A stretch of 64,000 nt of DNA from Photobacterium sp. GJ3. GTDB taxonomy: Bacteria; Pseudomonadota; Gammaproteobacteria; Enterobacterales; Vibrionaceae. Each line of letters begins with the position of its first letter. Positions within the stretch are counted from its first letter, which is position 1. The notes under the pieces are model-generated. The model saw only the letters and a program-made list of their open reading frames with translations. It did not search any database and was not told where the DNA came from. Shown here piece by piece: positions 1 through 9,449 of the stretch. The stretch lies in the NCBI RefSeq assembly GCF_018199995.1, contig NZ_CP073578.1:1984001-2048000 (forward strand), given 5' to 3'. The translations under genes were made by a program, and so were the position numbers.

Positions 1-895
1 GACTGATACAGAAGCCGCCCTGGCCTACCGTGAACGCATTCTGGCTGCTCAGCCAAGTGAAAATTTCTCTCCTCTGATGGTGCTTTACCTCACCGATAAC
101 ACAACCCCCGACGAAATCCGCAAAGCCAAAGCCACTGGCCATGTTTACGCCGCAAAACTCTATCCGGCCGGTGCAACCACCAACTCAGACTCTGGTGTGA
201 CCGATATCAACAAGCTGCTGCCAACCATGGAAGCCATGCAGGAAGTGGGAATGCCGCTGTTGATTCATGGCGAAGTGACCCAACACGATGTCGATATTTT
301 CGACCGTGAAAAAGTTTTCCTGGAAACGGTTCTGGCCCCTATCGTGGCCAAGATGCCGGATCTGAAAATCGTTCTGGAACACATCACCACCAAGGACGCA
401 GTGGCGTTTGTGAACAGTGCAGGTCCGAATGTCGGCGCAACGATTACGGCTCATCACCTGATGTATAACCGGAATCACATGCTGGCAGGGGGTATTCGTC
501 CGCATTTTTACTGCCTGCCTATCCTGAAGCGCAACACCCATCAGGAAGCGTTGATCGCAGCAGCCACCAGCGGTAGCAAAAAATTCTTCCTGGGTACCGA
601 CTCTGCGCCGCATGCCAAAGGTAAAAAAGAAGCGGCCTGTGGTTGTGCGGGGTCTTATACCGCCCATGCAGCCATTGAGCTGTATGCTGAAGTCTTCGAA
701 CTGGCTGGAGCGCTCAACAAACTGGAAGCCTTTGCCAGCCACAACGGCCCGGATTTCTACGGCCTGCCACGCAACAGCGACACCATTACGCTGACCAAAG
801 AAAGCTGGGAAGTACCTCAGTCGATGGCATTCGGTGCAGATATCGTGATACCGATCCGTGCCGGTGAGCAAATCAGCTGGAAAGTAAACGGCTGA
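1..895 (+). CDS. pyrC: dihydroorotase (3' part, truncated by window edge)
   Basis: Class II (E. coli PyrC type) dihydroorotase, which interconverts carbamoyl-aspartate and dihydroorotate in pyrimidine synthesis. The reading frame is open from base 2, so the gene begins upstream of the window. About 297 of the usual 340-350 residues are present, and the N-terminal HxH metal ligands lie outside. Still visible are the lysine expected to be carboxylated in AAKLYPAG (codon near 155), the zinc-ligand histidines in LLIHGE and LEHITT, and the catalytic Asp in LGTDSAPH. An intrinsic terminator follows directly. The assignment is secure. Only the start cannot be seen. Confidence 0.96.
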   Translation, partial: TDTEAALAYRERILAAQPSENFSPLMVLYLTDNTTPDEIRKAKATGHVYAAKLYPAGATTNSDSGVTDINKLLPTMEAMQEVGMPLLIHGEVTQHDVDIFDREKVFLETVLAPIVAKMPDLKIVLEHITTKDAVAFVNSAGPNVGATITAHHLMYNRNHMLAGGIRPHFYCLPILKRNTHQEALIAAATSGSKKFFLGTDSAPHAKGKKEAACGCAGSYTAHAAIELYAEVFELAGALNKLEAFASHNGPDFYGLPRNSDTITLTKESWEVPQSMAFGADIVIPIRAGEQISWKVNG

Positions 896-921
896 TTCAG
901 ATTCGACACTGACTCTTTATT

Positions 922-951
922 CAGGCTCCCGGACAGGAGCCTGATTTTTTT
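922..951 (+). terminator. intrinsic terminator of pyrC
   Basis: Perfect 8-bp stem CAGGCTCC/GGAGCCTG with a 6-nt loop, followed by ATTTTTTT, 26 bases after the pyrC stop codon. Confidence 0.9.
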
Positions 952-1034
952 GAACGGCAGACAAGATAAACTGCTTGCTTCACACTCTCACTGGCTTACA
1001 GTATAAAAAACAATCACTTTCTGGAGAGATTGCT

Positions 1035-2270
1035 GTGACTGGTTATGAGTCGATTCCCTCACTCGTCATCTTTGCTGTACTGGGCTGGATTGCGCTGAAC
1101 GCGATATTTTTCTTCTCCCACCGCTGGCGGCTGTTTTCGGATATCACCTGGATTCTTTTCTTTGGATTGATCTACGGTGCACTGTCCGCCATGCCGGATT
1201 CGCAACTGCCAGATCTGGTGCTGGAGCCTCATATGGTGCTCTACGTGTTTGTGCCTTTGCTGGTGTTTGCATCGACACAATGTATGTGTCTGTTTCACTT
1301 CAAACAGGTGTTAGTACCGGCAACACTGGCAGGCACGCTGGGTATCGTCATTAGTATGCTGGTGATTGCGGCAGCTGTTCACTGGCTGCTGGGTGTGCCC
1401 GTCCTGCCTGCCCTACTGTTTGGTGTCATCATTTCGGCGACAGATCCGCTTGCGATCAGCGCCCTGTTCAAAGGCAATCAGCAAGTCACCGAAGATCAGA
1501 AGCTTTTAATTGAAGGCGAATCCATTTTGAATGATGGCTTTGTCGTCACGGTTGCGGGTATTTTGTCTCTGGTTGTGTTCACCGACGCAGAACTGAACCT
1601 GACCGACAGCATCCTCAGTTTTGTCAGTCACGTGATCGGTGCCCTGACGGTTGGGATTGTATTAGGCAGAGGCGCACGCTGGTTGCTGACCCTACTGCAT
1701 GAAAGACATTACACCCTGACCACCAACATCACTTTGGCATTGGCTTATGGCAGTTTTGTATTGGCCGAAGAAATGCATTTTTCCGGTATTCTCGCCGTCT
1801 TTGCCGCTGCACTGGCTTATGGTTATAAACCCTACCAGGACGATGCAAACCATCAGGCCCATCAGGAGATCTGGGAATATCTGGACTATGTAGCCAATGC
1901 GCTGCTGTTCTTCCTGCTGGGCGCCAGTGTGTTTACCCTGCTTTCCGTCGAAAATCTGTCTCTGGTTGTCATCGGGATTTCAATTGTGCTCTTGTTCTCC
2001 GCCCGTTTTATCTCGCTCTGGCTAATGCGACCTGTGCTCCATATCAATCATCGCAAACTGACCCGGCTGGATTTCTGGCTGCTGAATTTCTCTGGGGCGC
2101 GAGGGGCGGTCTCGATCGCCTTGTTGCTGATGCTACCGGCAGATTTCGCCTATAAGCCACTCTTTCTGACCATGGCAATCAGTATGATTCTGTTCTCGCT
2201 GATTGTTTATCCGGTCATTACGAAAACTTTGCTGGCAAGAACCGCTGCATCGTCCCCGATGAACGGTTAA
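1035..2270 (+). CDS. CPA1/NhaP-type Na+(K+)/H+ antiporter
   Basis: Polytopic inner-membrane cation:proton antiporter of the CPA1 (NhaP) family, about 411 residues with 11-13 predicted membrane segments. Family motifs are present: ATDPLAISA with the conserved Asp of the ion-binding site, GESILNDG, and SGARGAVSIAL with its conserved Arg. I place the start at GTG 1035, because GGAGAG lies 6-12 bases upstream. The frame stays open back to a TTG at 975, but the extra 20 residues look non-conserved and have no ribosome site. It is a single gene between two terminators. The family handles Na+, K+ or H+ homeostasis, and the exact ion preference cannot be read from the sequence. Confidence 0.88.
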   Translation: MTGYESIPSLVIFAVLGWIALNAIFFFSHRWRLFSDITWILFFGLIYGALSAMPDSQLPDLVLEPHMVLYVFVPLLVFASTQCMCLFHFKQVLVPATLAGTLGIVISMLVIAAAVHWLLGVPVLPALLFGVIISATDPLAISALFKGNQQVTEDQKLLIEGESILNDGFVVTVAGILSLVVFTDAELNLTDSILSFVSHVIGALTVGIVLGRGARWLLTLLHERHYTLTTNITLALAYGSFVLAEEMHFSGILAVFAAALAYGYKPYQDDANHQAHQEIWEYLDYVANALLFFLLGASVFTLLSVENLSLVVIGISIVLLFSARFISLWLMRPVLHINHRKLTRLDFWLLNFSGARGAVSIALLLMLPADFAYKPLFLTMAISMILFSLIVYPVITKTLLARTAASSPMNG

Positions 2271-2282
2271 CGGGCACACAAA

Positions 2283-2307
2283 AATAACCCGGCATAGCCG
2301 GGTTATT
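2283..2307. terminator. bidirectional terminator between convergent genes
   Basis: 11-bp perfect stem AATAACCCGGC/GCCGGGTTATT with a 3-nt loop. The A-rich flank at 2279-2287 gives a U-tract on the minus strand, so it serves mainly the RND operon, and it can also stop the antiporter transcript. Confidence 0.8.
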
Positions 2308-2315
2308 CATGTCAC

Positions 2316-5300
2316 TCACTGAGGCTCTGAGGCGATTTGCCGGGAAGGCAAAGGGACGCTGTGGAACAATCGGTACAAGACCGGCACCACAATCAGCGTC
2401 AACACAGTCGCAAAGCCCAAACCAAACATAATGGTGACGGCCATCGGCTTAAAGAACACATCCGGCAACAATGGCAGCATCCCCAGAATCGTCGTAATTG
2501 CGGCCATACAAACCGGACGCACCCGGCTGACGGCTGCATCAACCACCGCCTGATACTTGTCTTTCCCGCTGCTGATTTCAATTTCAATCTGATCCAGCAG
2601 TACGATGCCGTTTTTAATCAGCATCCCCGACAGGCTCAGGAAACCCAGCAATGCCATGAAACCGAATGGGGTATTCAGCAGGAGCAGGCCAGACGCCACC
2701 CCAATCACGGCCAGCGGCACGGTCGCCCAGACAATCAATGCTTCCTTCACCTTATTAAACAGGAAGATGGTGATCAGGAACATCATCAGATAACCCATCG
2801 GCATGGAGCTGAACAGCGAGGCTTTCGCGTCTCCGGACGACTCATACTCCCCGCCCCACTCCAGCGCGTAGCCAGATGGCAGTTCAATCGCTTCAATGGT
2901 GGACTGAATCCGTTTCTGCACTGTCGCTGCCGTTTCCTCACCCAGTGGATCCGGATCGGCCATGACAGTCAGGACACGCTTCCGGTCTTTCCGGGCGATC
3001 AGCGGATCTTCCCAGCGGACATTGACGGCAGTCACCACCTGCTGCAATGGAACATATCCCTGCACAGCCGGACTCCAGATCTTCATCCCTTCAATCGTAC
3101 TGACATCCACCCTTTCCTGATCCGGTAAGCGGGCGACAATCGGCATCAGCGTGGTGCCATCCCGATAAATCCCAACCGACAATCCCGAAAAAGCCATCTG
3201 CAGGAAATCATCCACATCTTTTTTCGTGATCCCGTAACGGCGGGCCTGACTTTCATGAAACACAGGCTCCAGAACTTTGGTTCGCTCCCGCCAGTCATGA
3301 CGGATATTGGCTGTACCCGGATCGGCGCGCATGATATCGACCACATCTTTGGCCAGACCACGCAGCACCGTTGGATCCGGACCGATCAGCCGGGCTTCAA
3401 TCTTCGCCCCGGAAGAGGGACCCAACATGATTTGCTTCAGCTTGTATTCCAGTTCAGGAAAGCCTTTGCGGATCGTTGACTGCACCTGAGACATCACAGG
3501 CAGCACATCCTCAAAGTTTTTCACCCGGATAATCAGCTCGCCATATGCGGCATAACTTTTCTCCGGAGAATACGTCAGCATAAACCGCTGTGAGCCCTTA
3601 CCAGCGCTGGTACTGAGAAACTCAACCCGGTCGTCCTGTTCAATCTGCTGCTGCAGACGGTGCAGTGTGTCATTGGTGGCCCGGATATCCGTGCCTTCCG
3701 GCAACCAGATATCCACCATGAACATCGGGGACGTCGAGGCTGGGAAAAACGACTGTTTGATCTGAGTGAATCCATACAGACTGGCTGCCAGCATCACAAC
3801 CAGCGAAATGATGGTCAGCCAGGCGCGGCGCATACAGAATTCCAGAAACTTTCGGTACAGCACGAAAACCAGCCCTTTATAGGGGTCACTGGCTTCTTCG
3901 CTGTTCTCAGTTTTCTGCGATTTAAAGAAGAGATCGGCAAAAAACGGCGTCAGCGAAATCGCGGTAAACCAACTCAGCATCAGGGAAATCAAGAGCACGG
4001 TAAACAGCGTGCGGGTGTACTCGCCCGTCGAGTCCTGCGACAAACCAATCGGTGCGAAGGCCATGACAGCAATCACCGTTGCGCCCAGCAATGGCCACTT
4101 GGTCTGTGTGACAATATCAGAGGCCGCCTGCAAACGCGTCCGGCCTTTCTGCATCCCGATCAGGATCCCTTCCACCACCACGATGGCATTATCTACCAGC
4201 ATCCCGAGCGCGATGACCAGTGCCCCCAGCGAGATGCGCTGCAGATCAATGGCCATCCATTTCATGAAGACAAAGGTGGCAAGTACTGTGAGCAGCAGAA
4301 TCAGGCCAATCAAAATGCCGGAGCGCAGTCCCATAAAAAACAGCAGCACAACAATCACGATGATGACCGCCTGGCCCAGACTCACCACGAAACCACTAAC
4401 AGATTTATCAACCTCAGACGGCTGGCTGTACACCACGCCGATATCCATGCCAACCGGCTGCTGTTCTTTCAGCTCCGCCAGACGTGACATCACCCGCTTG
4501 CCGCCCTCAACCACATTGATGCCGGAGACAAAGGAGATCCCAAGGTTCAGTGCTTGCTGGCCATTGTAGCTCACCAGATTGTCGGGAATTTCTTTAAAAC
4601 CACGCTTAATCGTCGCGACATCCCGAAGATAAATGAGCCCCTGAGAGCCGGCATCTTTGATGATCAGATCGCCCATCGCTTCGACGCTTTCAAACTCCCC
4701 GGTGGTCTGCACACGAATATATTCATCACCGACACGAATGCCGCCGGCACTGGTGACCAGATTCTGTTCCTGTAATGTGCCGTAAATCGTCTGCGGGGAA
4801 ATACCCAGATTACTCAGACGCTGCATCGAAATTTCAATGAACACCTGCTCTTGCTGTGTCCCGGAGACCTGCACTTTACCAACACCGTTCACCAGCTCCA
4901 GTTCACGGCGCAGATAATCAACGTAATCATTCAGTTCACGATAGCTGTACCCTTCGCCTGTCACCGCCAGCAAGATGCCGTACACATCGCCGAAGTCATC
5001 CACCACTTTGGGTGTGCCCACACCCGGCGGCAAATTCGGCTTGAGATCGTTCACTTTCCGGCGAAGTTCATCCCAGATCTGCGGTAAATCATCCGGGCCA
5101 TAGTTGTTTTTCATGGTCACTGTGATCTGAGATAAATTCCGGCTGGAGATGGAATTGACCTCATCCACGTAGGGCAGTTGCCCAATCGCTTTCTCGATGG
5201 GATAAGTGACTTCTTCTTCGACCTGTTGCGCTGTCGCGCCCGGATAGGATGTCACCACCATGGCGTCTTTGATCGTAAACTCAGGATCTTCCAGACGACC

Positions 5301-5402
5301 TAAATCGAGAAATGACACGGTGCCGCCAATCAGGAAGATCAGCGTCAACATCCAGCTGATCACTTTGTTTTTAATGAAATAAGTTGCGATATCCTGTTTC
5401 AT
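2316..5402 (-). CDS. RND multidrug efflux permease (AcrB/HAE1-like)
   Basis: Inner-membrane proton-driven RND transporter of 1028 residues, the normal AcrB length, with two repeats of one plus five membrane helices and large periplasmic loops. TM4 carries LVDNAIVV, so residue 404 is the conserved Asp but residue 405 is Asn where AcrB has a second Asp. That single-Asp pattern occurs in a distinct branch of efflux RNDs. The start ATG overlaps the stop of the upstream adaptor gene by 4 bases (ATGA), so translation is probably coupled. It is the last gene of a three-gene operon of adaptor, adaptor and permease. No outer-membrane channel gene is adjacent, so a TolC encoded elsewhere is expected. 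Substrates cannot be predicted. Confidence 0.93.
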   Translation of the reverse strand: MKQDIATYFIKNKVISWMLTLIFLIGGTVSFLDLGRLEDPEFTIKDAMVVTSYPGATAQQVEEEVTYPIEKAIGQLPYVDEVNSISSRNLSQITVTMKNNYGPDDLPQIWDELRRKVNDLKPNLPPGVGTPKVVDDFGDVYGILLAVTGEGYSYRELNDYVDYLRRELELVNGVGKVQVSGTQQEQVFIEISMQRLSNLGISPQTIYGTLQEQNLVTSAGGIRVGDEYIRVQTTGEFESVEAMGDLIIKDAGSQGLIYLRDVATIKRGFKEIPDNLVSYNGQQALNLGISFVSGINVVEGGKRVMSRLAELKEQQPVGMDIGVVYSQPSEVDKSVSGFVVSLGQAVIIVIVVLLFFMGLRSGILIGLILLLTVLATFVFMKWMAIDLQRISLGALVIALGMLVDNAIVVVEGILIGMQKGRTRLQAASDIVTQTKWPLLGATVIAVMAFAPIGLSQDSTGEYTRTLFTVLLISLMLSWFTAISLTPFFADLFFKSQKTENSEEASDPYKGLVFVLYRKFLEFCMRRAWLTIISLVVMLAASLYGFTQIKQSFFPASTSPMFMVDIWLPEGTDIRATNDTLHRLQQQIEQDDRVEFLSTSAGKGSQRFMLTYSPEKSYAAYGELIIRVKNFEDVLPVMSQVQSTIRKGFPELEYKLKQIMLGPSSGAKIEARLIGPDPTVLRGLAKDVVDIMRADPGTANIRHDWRERTKVLEPVFHESQARRYGITKKDVDDFLQMAFSGLSVGIYRDGTTLMPIVARLPDQERVDVSTIEGMKIWSPAVQGYVPLQQVVTAVNVRWEDPLIARKDRKRVLTVMADPDPLGEETAATVQKRIQSTIEAIELPSGYALEWGGEYESSGDAKASLFSSMPMGYLMMFLITIFLFNKVKEALIVWATVPLAVIGVASGLLLLNTPFGFMALLGFLSLSGMLIKNGIVLLDQIEIEISSGKDKYQAVVDAAVSRVRPVCMAAITTILGMLPLLPDVFFKPMAVTIMFGLGFATVLTLIVVPVLYRLFHSVPLPSRQIASEPQ

Positions 5403-6490
5403 GAACCGGATGCCTCCTGCTCGACAATTTTCACTGACTGCCCTTCACGGAGGCGGTTCACACCTGCAATCACAATCAATTCACCTTCTTTGACACCCGA
5501 GACCAGACGAACCCCGCTGGGCACGACCTTGTCCGTGACCACCTGACGCTTGGTTACCGTGTTGTCCGACTGAACCACCCAGACAAACTTACTGGCCGGA
5601 TCGATTTCATCACCGTCTTCGTTAAACACGGCTTCGAGCGGAATCACAACTTCATCGGCGCGATAGACCTGAACTTTCTGAGCATCCACTTTCACTTCAA
5701 CCGCTGTCCCGTCCAGAATGAACTCATCCTCCGGCATCGGCATTGTCAGAGTGACCTTGAATGATCCCAGTTCCGGGTCCGGCTCTGTGGTGTACTCTTT
5801 CAGATAAGCTGTATATTCCTGCCCATCATTCAGGATGATGCGAGTCCCCGGATGCTTATCCTGAACCTGTCTGGCGGTACTTCTGGAATAAATCATGTCC
5901 GGTGCCTGAATCAGAATATCAACGGCCTTGGCACTGTGAATATTCATCACCGTTTCCCCAACCTGAACATTCTCAAACTGCTCGACGGAAACCCGGGAAA
6001 TCACACCACTAAAAGGGGCATGAAGCTGAGTAAAGGACAAACGTAACTTGGCCAGATTCAGCCTGGCCAGTGCGATCTGGCGTTGTGCGGCTAATTCATC
6101 GAACTGAGACTGCGCAAGAAATCCCTGTTCAACCAGCTTTGCAGAACGGCGGTACTGACTGTCTGCGACATTAAATTTGGCCTGAGCATCATTCACTTCC
6201 AGCTGATAATCCGTTGGATCCAGCTGTGCCAGTAATTGCCCTTCCTTCACAAACTCACCTGGTTTGACACGCACATTCACCACTTCACCGGCAAGGCGAA
6301 AAGAAAGTTCAGATTTATCTGCCGCTGCGGCAACTGCCGGAAAAGACAGAATGGGCGAACTTTCAGCCATCGCAACCTGAAAAACGGCAACCGGTAAGGG
6401 GGTTTTCGCTTCATGTTGCGCTTCCTGACTGCATCCCGCCAGAAGCACGGCCAATGCACAGGCAGAACAACGAAAAAGAGTCTTTTTCAT
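5399..6490 (-). CDS. RND periplasmic adaptor (membrane fusion) lipoprotein, second of two
   Basis: 363-residue HlyD/AcrA-family adaptor that links an RND pump to an outer-membrane channel. The N-terminal signal ends in the lipobox LLAGC (Cys19), so it should be lipid-anchored. After that come the usual barrel-sandwich, alpha-hairpin (about 95-170) and beta-barrel regions, including the biotinyl-lipoyl-like stretch VKPGEFVKEGQLLAQL. It starts one base after the first adaptor gene ends and overlaps the permease gene by 4 bases. Two adaptors of different sequence with one permease suggest a heteromeric adaptor ring, as described for TriABC-type pumps. That is inference from gene order. Confidence 0.9.
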   Translation of the reverse strand: MKKTLFRCSACALAVLLAGCSQEAQHEAKTPLPVAVFQVAMAESSPILSFPAVAAAADKSELSFRLAGEVVNVRVKPGEFVKEGQLLAQLDPTDYQLEVNDAQAKFNVADSQYRRSAKLVEQGFLAQSQFDELAAQRQIALARLNLAKLRLSFTQLHAPFSGVISRVSVEQFENVQVGETVMNIHSAKAVDILIQAPDMIYSRSTARQVQDKHPGTRIILNDGQEYTAYLKEYTTEPDPELGSFKVTLTMPMPEDEFILDGTAVEVKVDAQKVQVYRADEVVIPLEAVFNEDGDEIDPASKFVWVVQSDNTVTKRQVVTDKVVPSGVRLVSGVKEGELIVIAGVNRLREGQSVKIVEQEASGS

Positions 6491-6491
6491 C

Positions 6492-7526
6492 TTACAGTCC
6501 CCGCTCCTTCACCCATTCCCGAACAACCTGACCTTCTTTCAGTTCAGTCACACCAGAAGTGGCAATCATTGCGCCATCTTCCAGCCCGCGAATCACACGG
6601 AAACTGTCATTCAGTTCAACTTCAACCTTGCTAACAGCGCCATTTTCTGCAACTTGCCACACATAGGTTTTCCCGGCTTCACGCATCACAGCCCGTTCCG
6701 GCAGTGCTCCTGCGCCTGTGTGTGGCAGTGCGATTCTGACCTGAGCCGCCATACCCGGCAGCAAATTCTGGCCAATGGGTTTTTCCATGGTCAGCGTGAC
6801 CTGAAAACTGGAAGTTTTGGTGTCCGCTTCGGTATCGATTTCTTTCAGACGCGCTTCGAACTCTTCATCCGGCAGTGTGTCAAAAATAACCCGCGCCATT
6901 CTGTCGTCCCCCGCACGCAGACGTGACAAGAGCTGTTGAGGCAACTGAAAAGTCACACTGAGCAAACCTTCACTTTGAATGTGCATCACAGGCTGCTTGG
7001 CCGAAACGTACTCGAAGTTGTTCACCATCGAAATAGACACTGTGCCATTGTAGGGCGCAAGCAACGTGGCATATCTCAGATTGGCTTCCTGCTTGTCCAG
7101 TTCTGCTTTGGCCTGATTGCGTGCAGCCTTGGACTGGTCGAAATCCAGCTCAGACACAACATTCGTTTTCAGCAGTTCACGATTGCGTTGATACTGGACA
7201 TTCGCCAGCCGATAATTGGCTTTTGCCTGTTCAACCAGCAACTTGAATTCATCGGTTTTCAACTGCGCAAGATGCTGTCCTTTTTTGACTTCCTGACCAT
7301 CCAGGACTGCCACACTTTCCAGCATGCCCGAAACCCGAAACGCCAGCACAGCTTTGTCGCCCGCTTGCACCTGTGCAGGAAATGTCCGATAACTCTGACT
7401 TTCCCCGACTTCAACGGCCATCAGCTTCACCGGCCTTGAGGCAGGTTCTGGCACGGTCTTCGTTTTCTCTCCGCAGCCCGTCAGCATGACAGCCGACAAA
7501 CACAGAGCCAACACAGTGAACCTCAT
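6492..7526 (-). CDS. RND periplasmic adaptor (membrane fusion) lipoprotein, first of two
   Basis: HlyD/AcrA-family adaptor and first gene of the efflux operon. I place the start at ATG 7526, because GGAGAG lies 7 bases upstream and the protein then begins with a short lipoprotein signal ending in LTGC. An upstream ATG in frame would add a stretch of 51 residues that does not look like a signal. The mature protein is about 325 residues with a lipoyl-like motif near VKKGQHLAQLKTDE and a coiled-coil hairpin. It ends one base before the second adaptor gene. It is similar to but clearly distinct from that adaptor. No local regulator gene is present. Confidence 0.9.
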   Translation of the reverse strand: MRFTVLALCLSAVMLTGCGEKTKTVPEPASRPVKLMAVEVGESQSYRTFPAQVQAGDKAVLAFRVSGMLESVAVLDGQEVKKGQHLAQLKTDEFKLLVEQAKANYRLANVQYQRNRELLKTNVVSELDFDQSKAARNQAKAELDKQEANLRYATLLAPYNGTVSISMVNNFEYVSAKQPVMHIQSEGLLSVTFQLPQQLLSRLRAGDDRMARVIFDTLPDEEFEARLKEIDTEADTKTSSFQVTLTMEKPIGQNLLPGMAAQVRIALPHTGAGALPERAVMREAGKTYVWQVAENGAVSKVEVELNDSFRVIRGLEDGAMIATSGVTELKEGQVVREWVKERGL

Positions 7527-7644
7527 GGATTGTCTCTCCATCTGGTGATGACGTTTTTCTTCATTATGTACTTCACGACACGTTGTATAGCAAAAAAATG
7601 CCATTTTATTGGCTATAACCTTAATCAAAGATGAAATCAGCGTG

Positions 7645-7670
7645 AAAAAAAGGAGCCAGCCAGCTCCTTT
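7645..7670 (-). terminator. intrinsic terminator of fumarase gene
   Basis: Minus-strand stem AAAGGAGC/GCTCCTTT with a 6-nt loop and an extended run of U from the A7 tract at 7645-7651. It lies 40 bases beyond the fumarase stop codon and isolates the gene from the efflux operon. Confidence 0.85.
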
Positions 7671-7709
7671 GTATTTCAAAATGTTTCAAGTTGATAGAAT
7701 GGTCACCAA

Positions 7710-9224
7710 TCAGGCATCCATTTCAGCAATTTTGACTTTCCAGATATCCGGACCCGTCTGATGCGCATTCACGCCATCTGAATCTACGGCGACCGTCACA
7801 GGCATATCCTGAACTTCGAATTCGTAGATTGCTTCCATGCCCAGATCTTCAAATGCCACAACGCGTGATTTCTTGATCGCTTTCGCCACCAGATACGCCG
7901 CACCACCCACAGCCATCAGGTAAACTGCTTTATGGTTTTTGATCGATTCGATTGCAACCGGACCACGCTCAGCTTTACCAATCATGCCAATCAGGCCGGT
8001 GTCTGCCAGCATCATATCGGTGAATTTATCCATCCGCGTGGAGGTTGTCGGGCCAGCAGGTCCAACGACTTCCTCACCCACAGCATCCACCGGGCCGACG
8101 TAGTAAATAAAGCGATTGGTAAAGTCGACCCCTTCCGGCAGACCTTGACCGTTTTTCAGCATTTCCTGAATTCGTTTGTGCGCCGCATCACGGCCAGTCA
8201 GAATCTTACCGGACAGCAGTACTGTCTCACCGGATTTCCATTCCTGAATTTCTGCTTTGGTGATGTTATCCAGGTTCACGCGACGTGTATTCTGGCCCAC
8301 TTCCCAGGTCACTTCCGGCCAGTCTTCCAGCTTCGGCGGCGTCAGCTCAGCCGGGCCGTTTCCATCCAGTGTGAAATGCACGTGGCGGGTTGCCGCACAG
8401 TTCGGGATCAGACACACAGGTTTTGAGGCTGCATGGGTCGGTGCCGTTTTAATTTTGACATCCAACACTGTGGTCAGGCCGCCCAGGCCCTGCGCCCCAA
8501 TACCCAGCTTGTTGACACGATTAAAAATATCCAGACGCAGTTCTTCTTCCGCATTCTGCGGACCACGCGCCTGAAGCTCCTGAATATCAACCGGCTCCAT
8601 CAGCGACTCTTTTGCCAGTACCGCAGCTTTTTCAGCCGTACCACCAATGCCGATACCCAGCATACCCGGCGGACACCAGCCAGCACCCATCAGCGGCACT
8701 GTCTTCTCTACCCATTCAGCAATATCGTCCGATGGATTGAGCATGACCATTTTGGTTTTGTTTTCAGAACCGCCACCCTTGGCCGCCAACTGAATTTCCA
8801 CCTGATTGCCCGGCACCATATCAATATGAACCACAGCAGGTGCGTTATCTTTCGTGTTGATGCGTTTACCGGCAGGATCTGCCACCACAGAAGCACGCAG
8901 TGGGTTGACCGGGTTGTTATAGGCCTGACGCACGCCCTCATCGATCATTTCCTGAACAGTCAGGTCGCTGTCCCACTGGACATTCATCCCGATTTTCACG
9001 AAACAGGTCACGATGCCGGTGTCCTGACAAATCGGACGATGACCTTCCGCAGACATACGGGAGTTAATCAGAATCTGCGCCATAGCATCTTTCGCAGCCT
9101 GGCTCTGCTCTTTGTGGTAAGCCTTTTCCAGCGCCTGTACAAAATCCAGCGGGTGGTAGTAGGAAATGTATTGCAGCGCATCGGCCACACTGCTAATCAC
9201 ATCTTCTTTACGGATGACGGTCAT
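7710..9224 (-). CDS. fumA: class I fumarate hydratase ([4Fe-4S])
   Basis: Oxygen-sensitive iron-sulfur fumarase that interconverts fumarate and malate in the TCA cycle. It has 504 residues, the length of the shorter class I enzymes (E. coli FumA has 548). The fused alpha (residues about 10-285) and beta (about 290-500) hydro-lyase domains are both present. The three cluster-binding cysteines appear to be those in RPICQDTG, GAGWCPPG and LIPNCAATRH. A GAGG ribosome site precedes the ATG. The gene is monocistronic, with its own terminator, and is divergent from pabB across 225 bases that must hold both promoters. The symbol follows family naming only. Other class I paralogue names would fit equally well. 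Confidence 0.93.
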   Translation of the reverse strand: MTVIRKEDVISSVADALQYISYYHPLDFVQALEKAYHKEQSQAAKDAMAQILINSRMSAEGHRPICQDTGIVTCFVKIGMNVQWDSDLTVQEMIDEGVRQAYNNPVNPLRASVVADPAGKRINTKDNAPAVVHIDMVPGNQVEIQLAAKGGGSENKTKMVMLNPSDDIAEWVEKTVPLMGAGWCPPGMLGIGIGGTAEKAAVLAKESLMEPVDIQELQARGPQNAEEELRLDIFNRVNKLGIGAQGLGGLTTVLDVKIKTAPTHAASKPVCLIPNCAATRHVHFTLDGNGPAELTPPKLEDWPEVTWEVGQNTRRVNLDNITKAEIQEWKSGETVLLSGKILTGRDAAHKRIQEMLKNGQGLPEGVDFTNRFIYYVGPVDAVGEEVVGPAGPTTSTRMDKFTDMMLADTGLIGMIGKAERGPVAIESIKNHKAVYLMAVGGAAYLVAKAIKKSRVVAFEDLGMEAIYEFEVQDMPVTVAVDSDGVNAHQTGPDIWKVKIAEMDA

Positions 9225-9449
9225 AATTGCCTCGTTGCTTATTGTCGTTGTATACGCGCCTGATCGATGAAGAGCCTGACCCGGACAAAGTTCGGTAGGG
9301 TGTCAGAAGCAGACCAGTTTCTTGAGCAGAATCGTCAGTGATACGAATCAAAGTCGTTTGACAGGCGTCGTATTCATTTCTGGGTTTATGATACTCTTGC
9401 CCGCAATCTCGCGCTATGCGCCAATCGAACACCTGTCACAAAAAAGAAA

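Noticed and set aside
3660..4569. Antisense open frames inside the RND permease gene
   Set aside because: His/Gln/Arg-rich translations without a domain; shadows of the coding strand.
9358..9392. TTGACA with TATGAT as a pabB promoter
   Set aside because: Perfect-looking -35 and good -10 but 23 bases apart, too far for a sigma-70 promoter.
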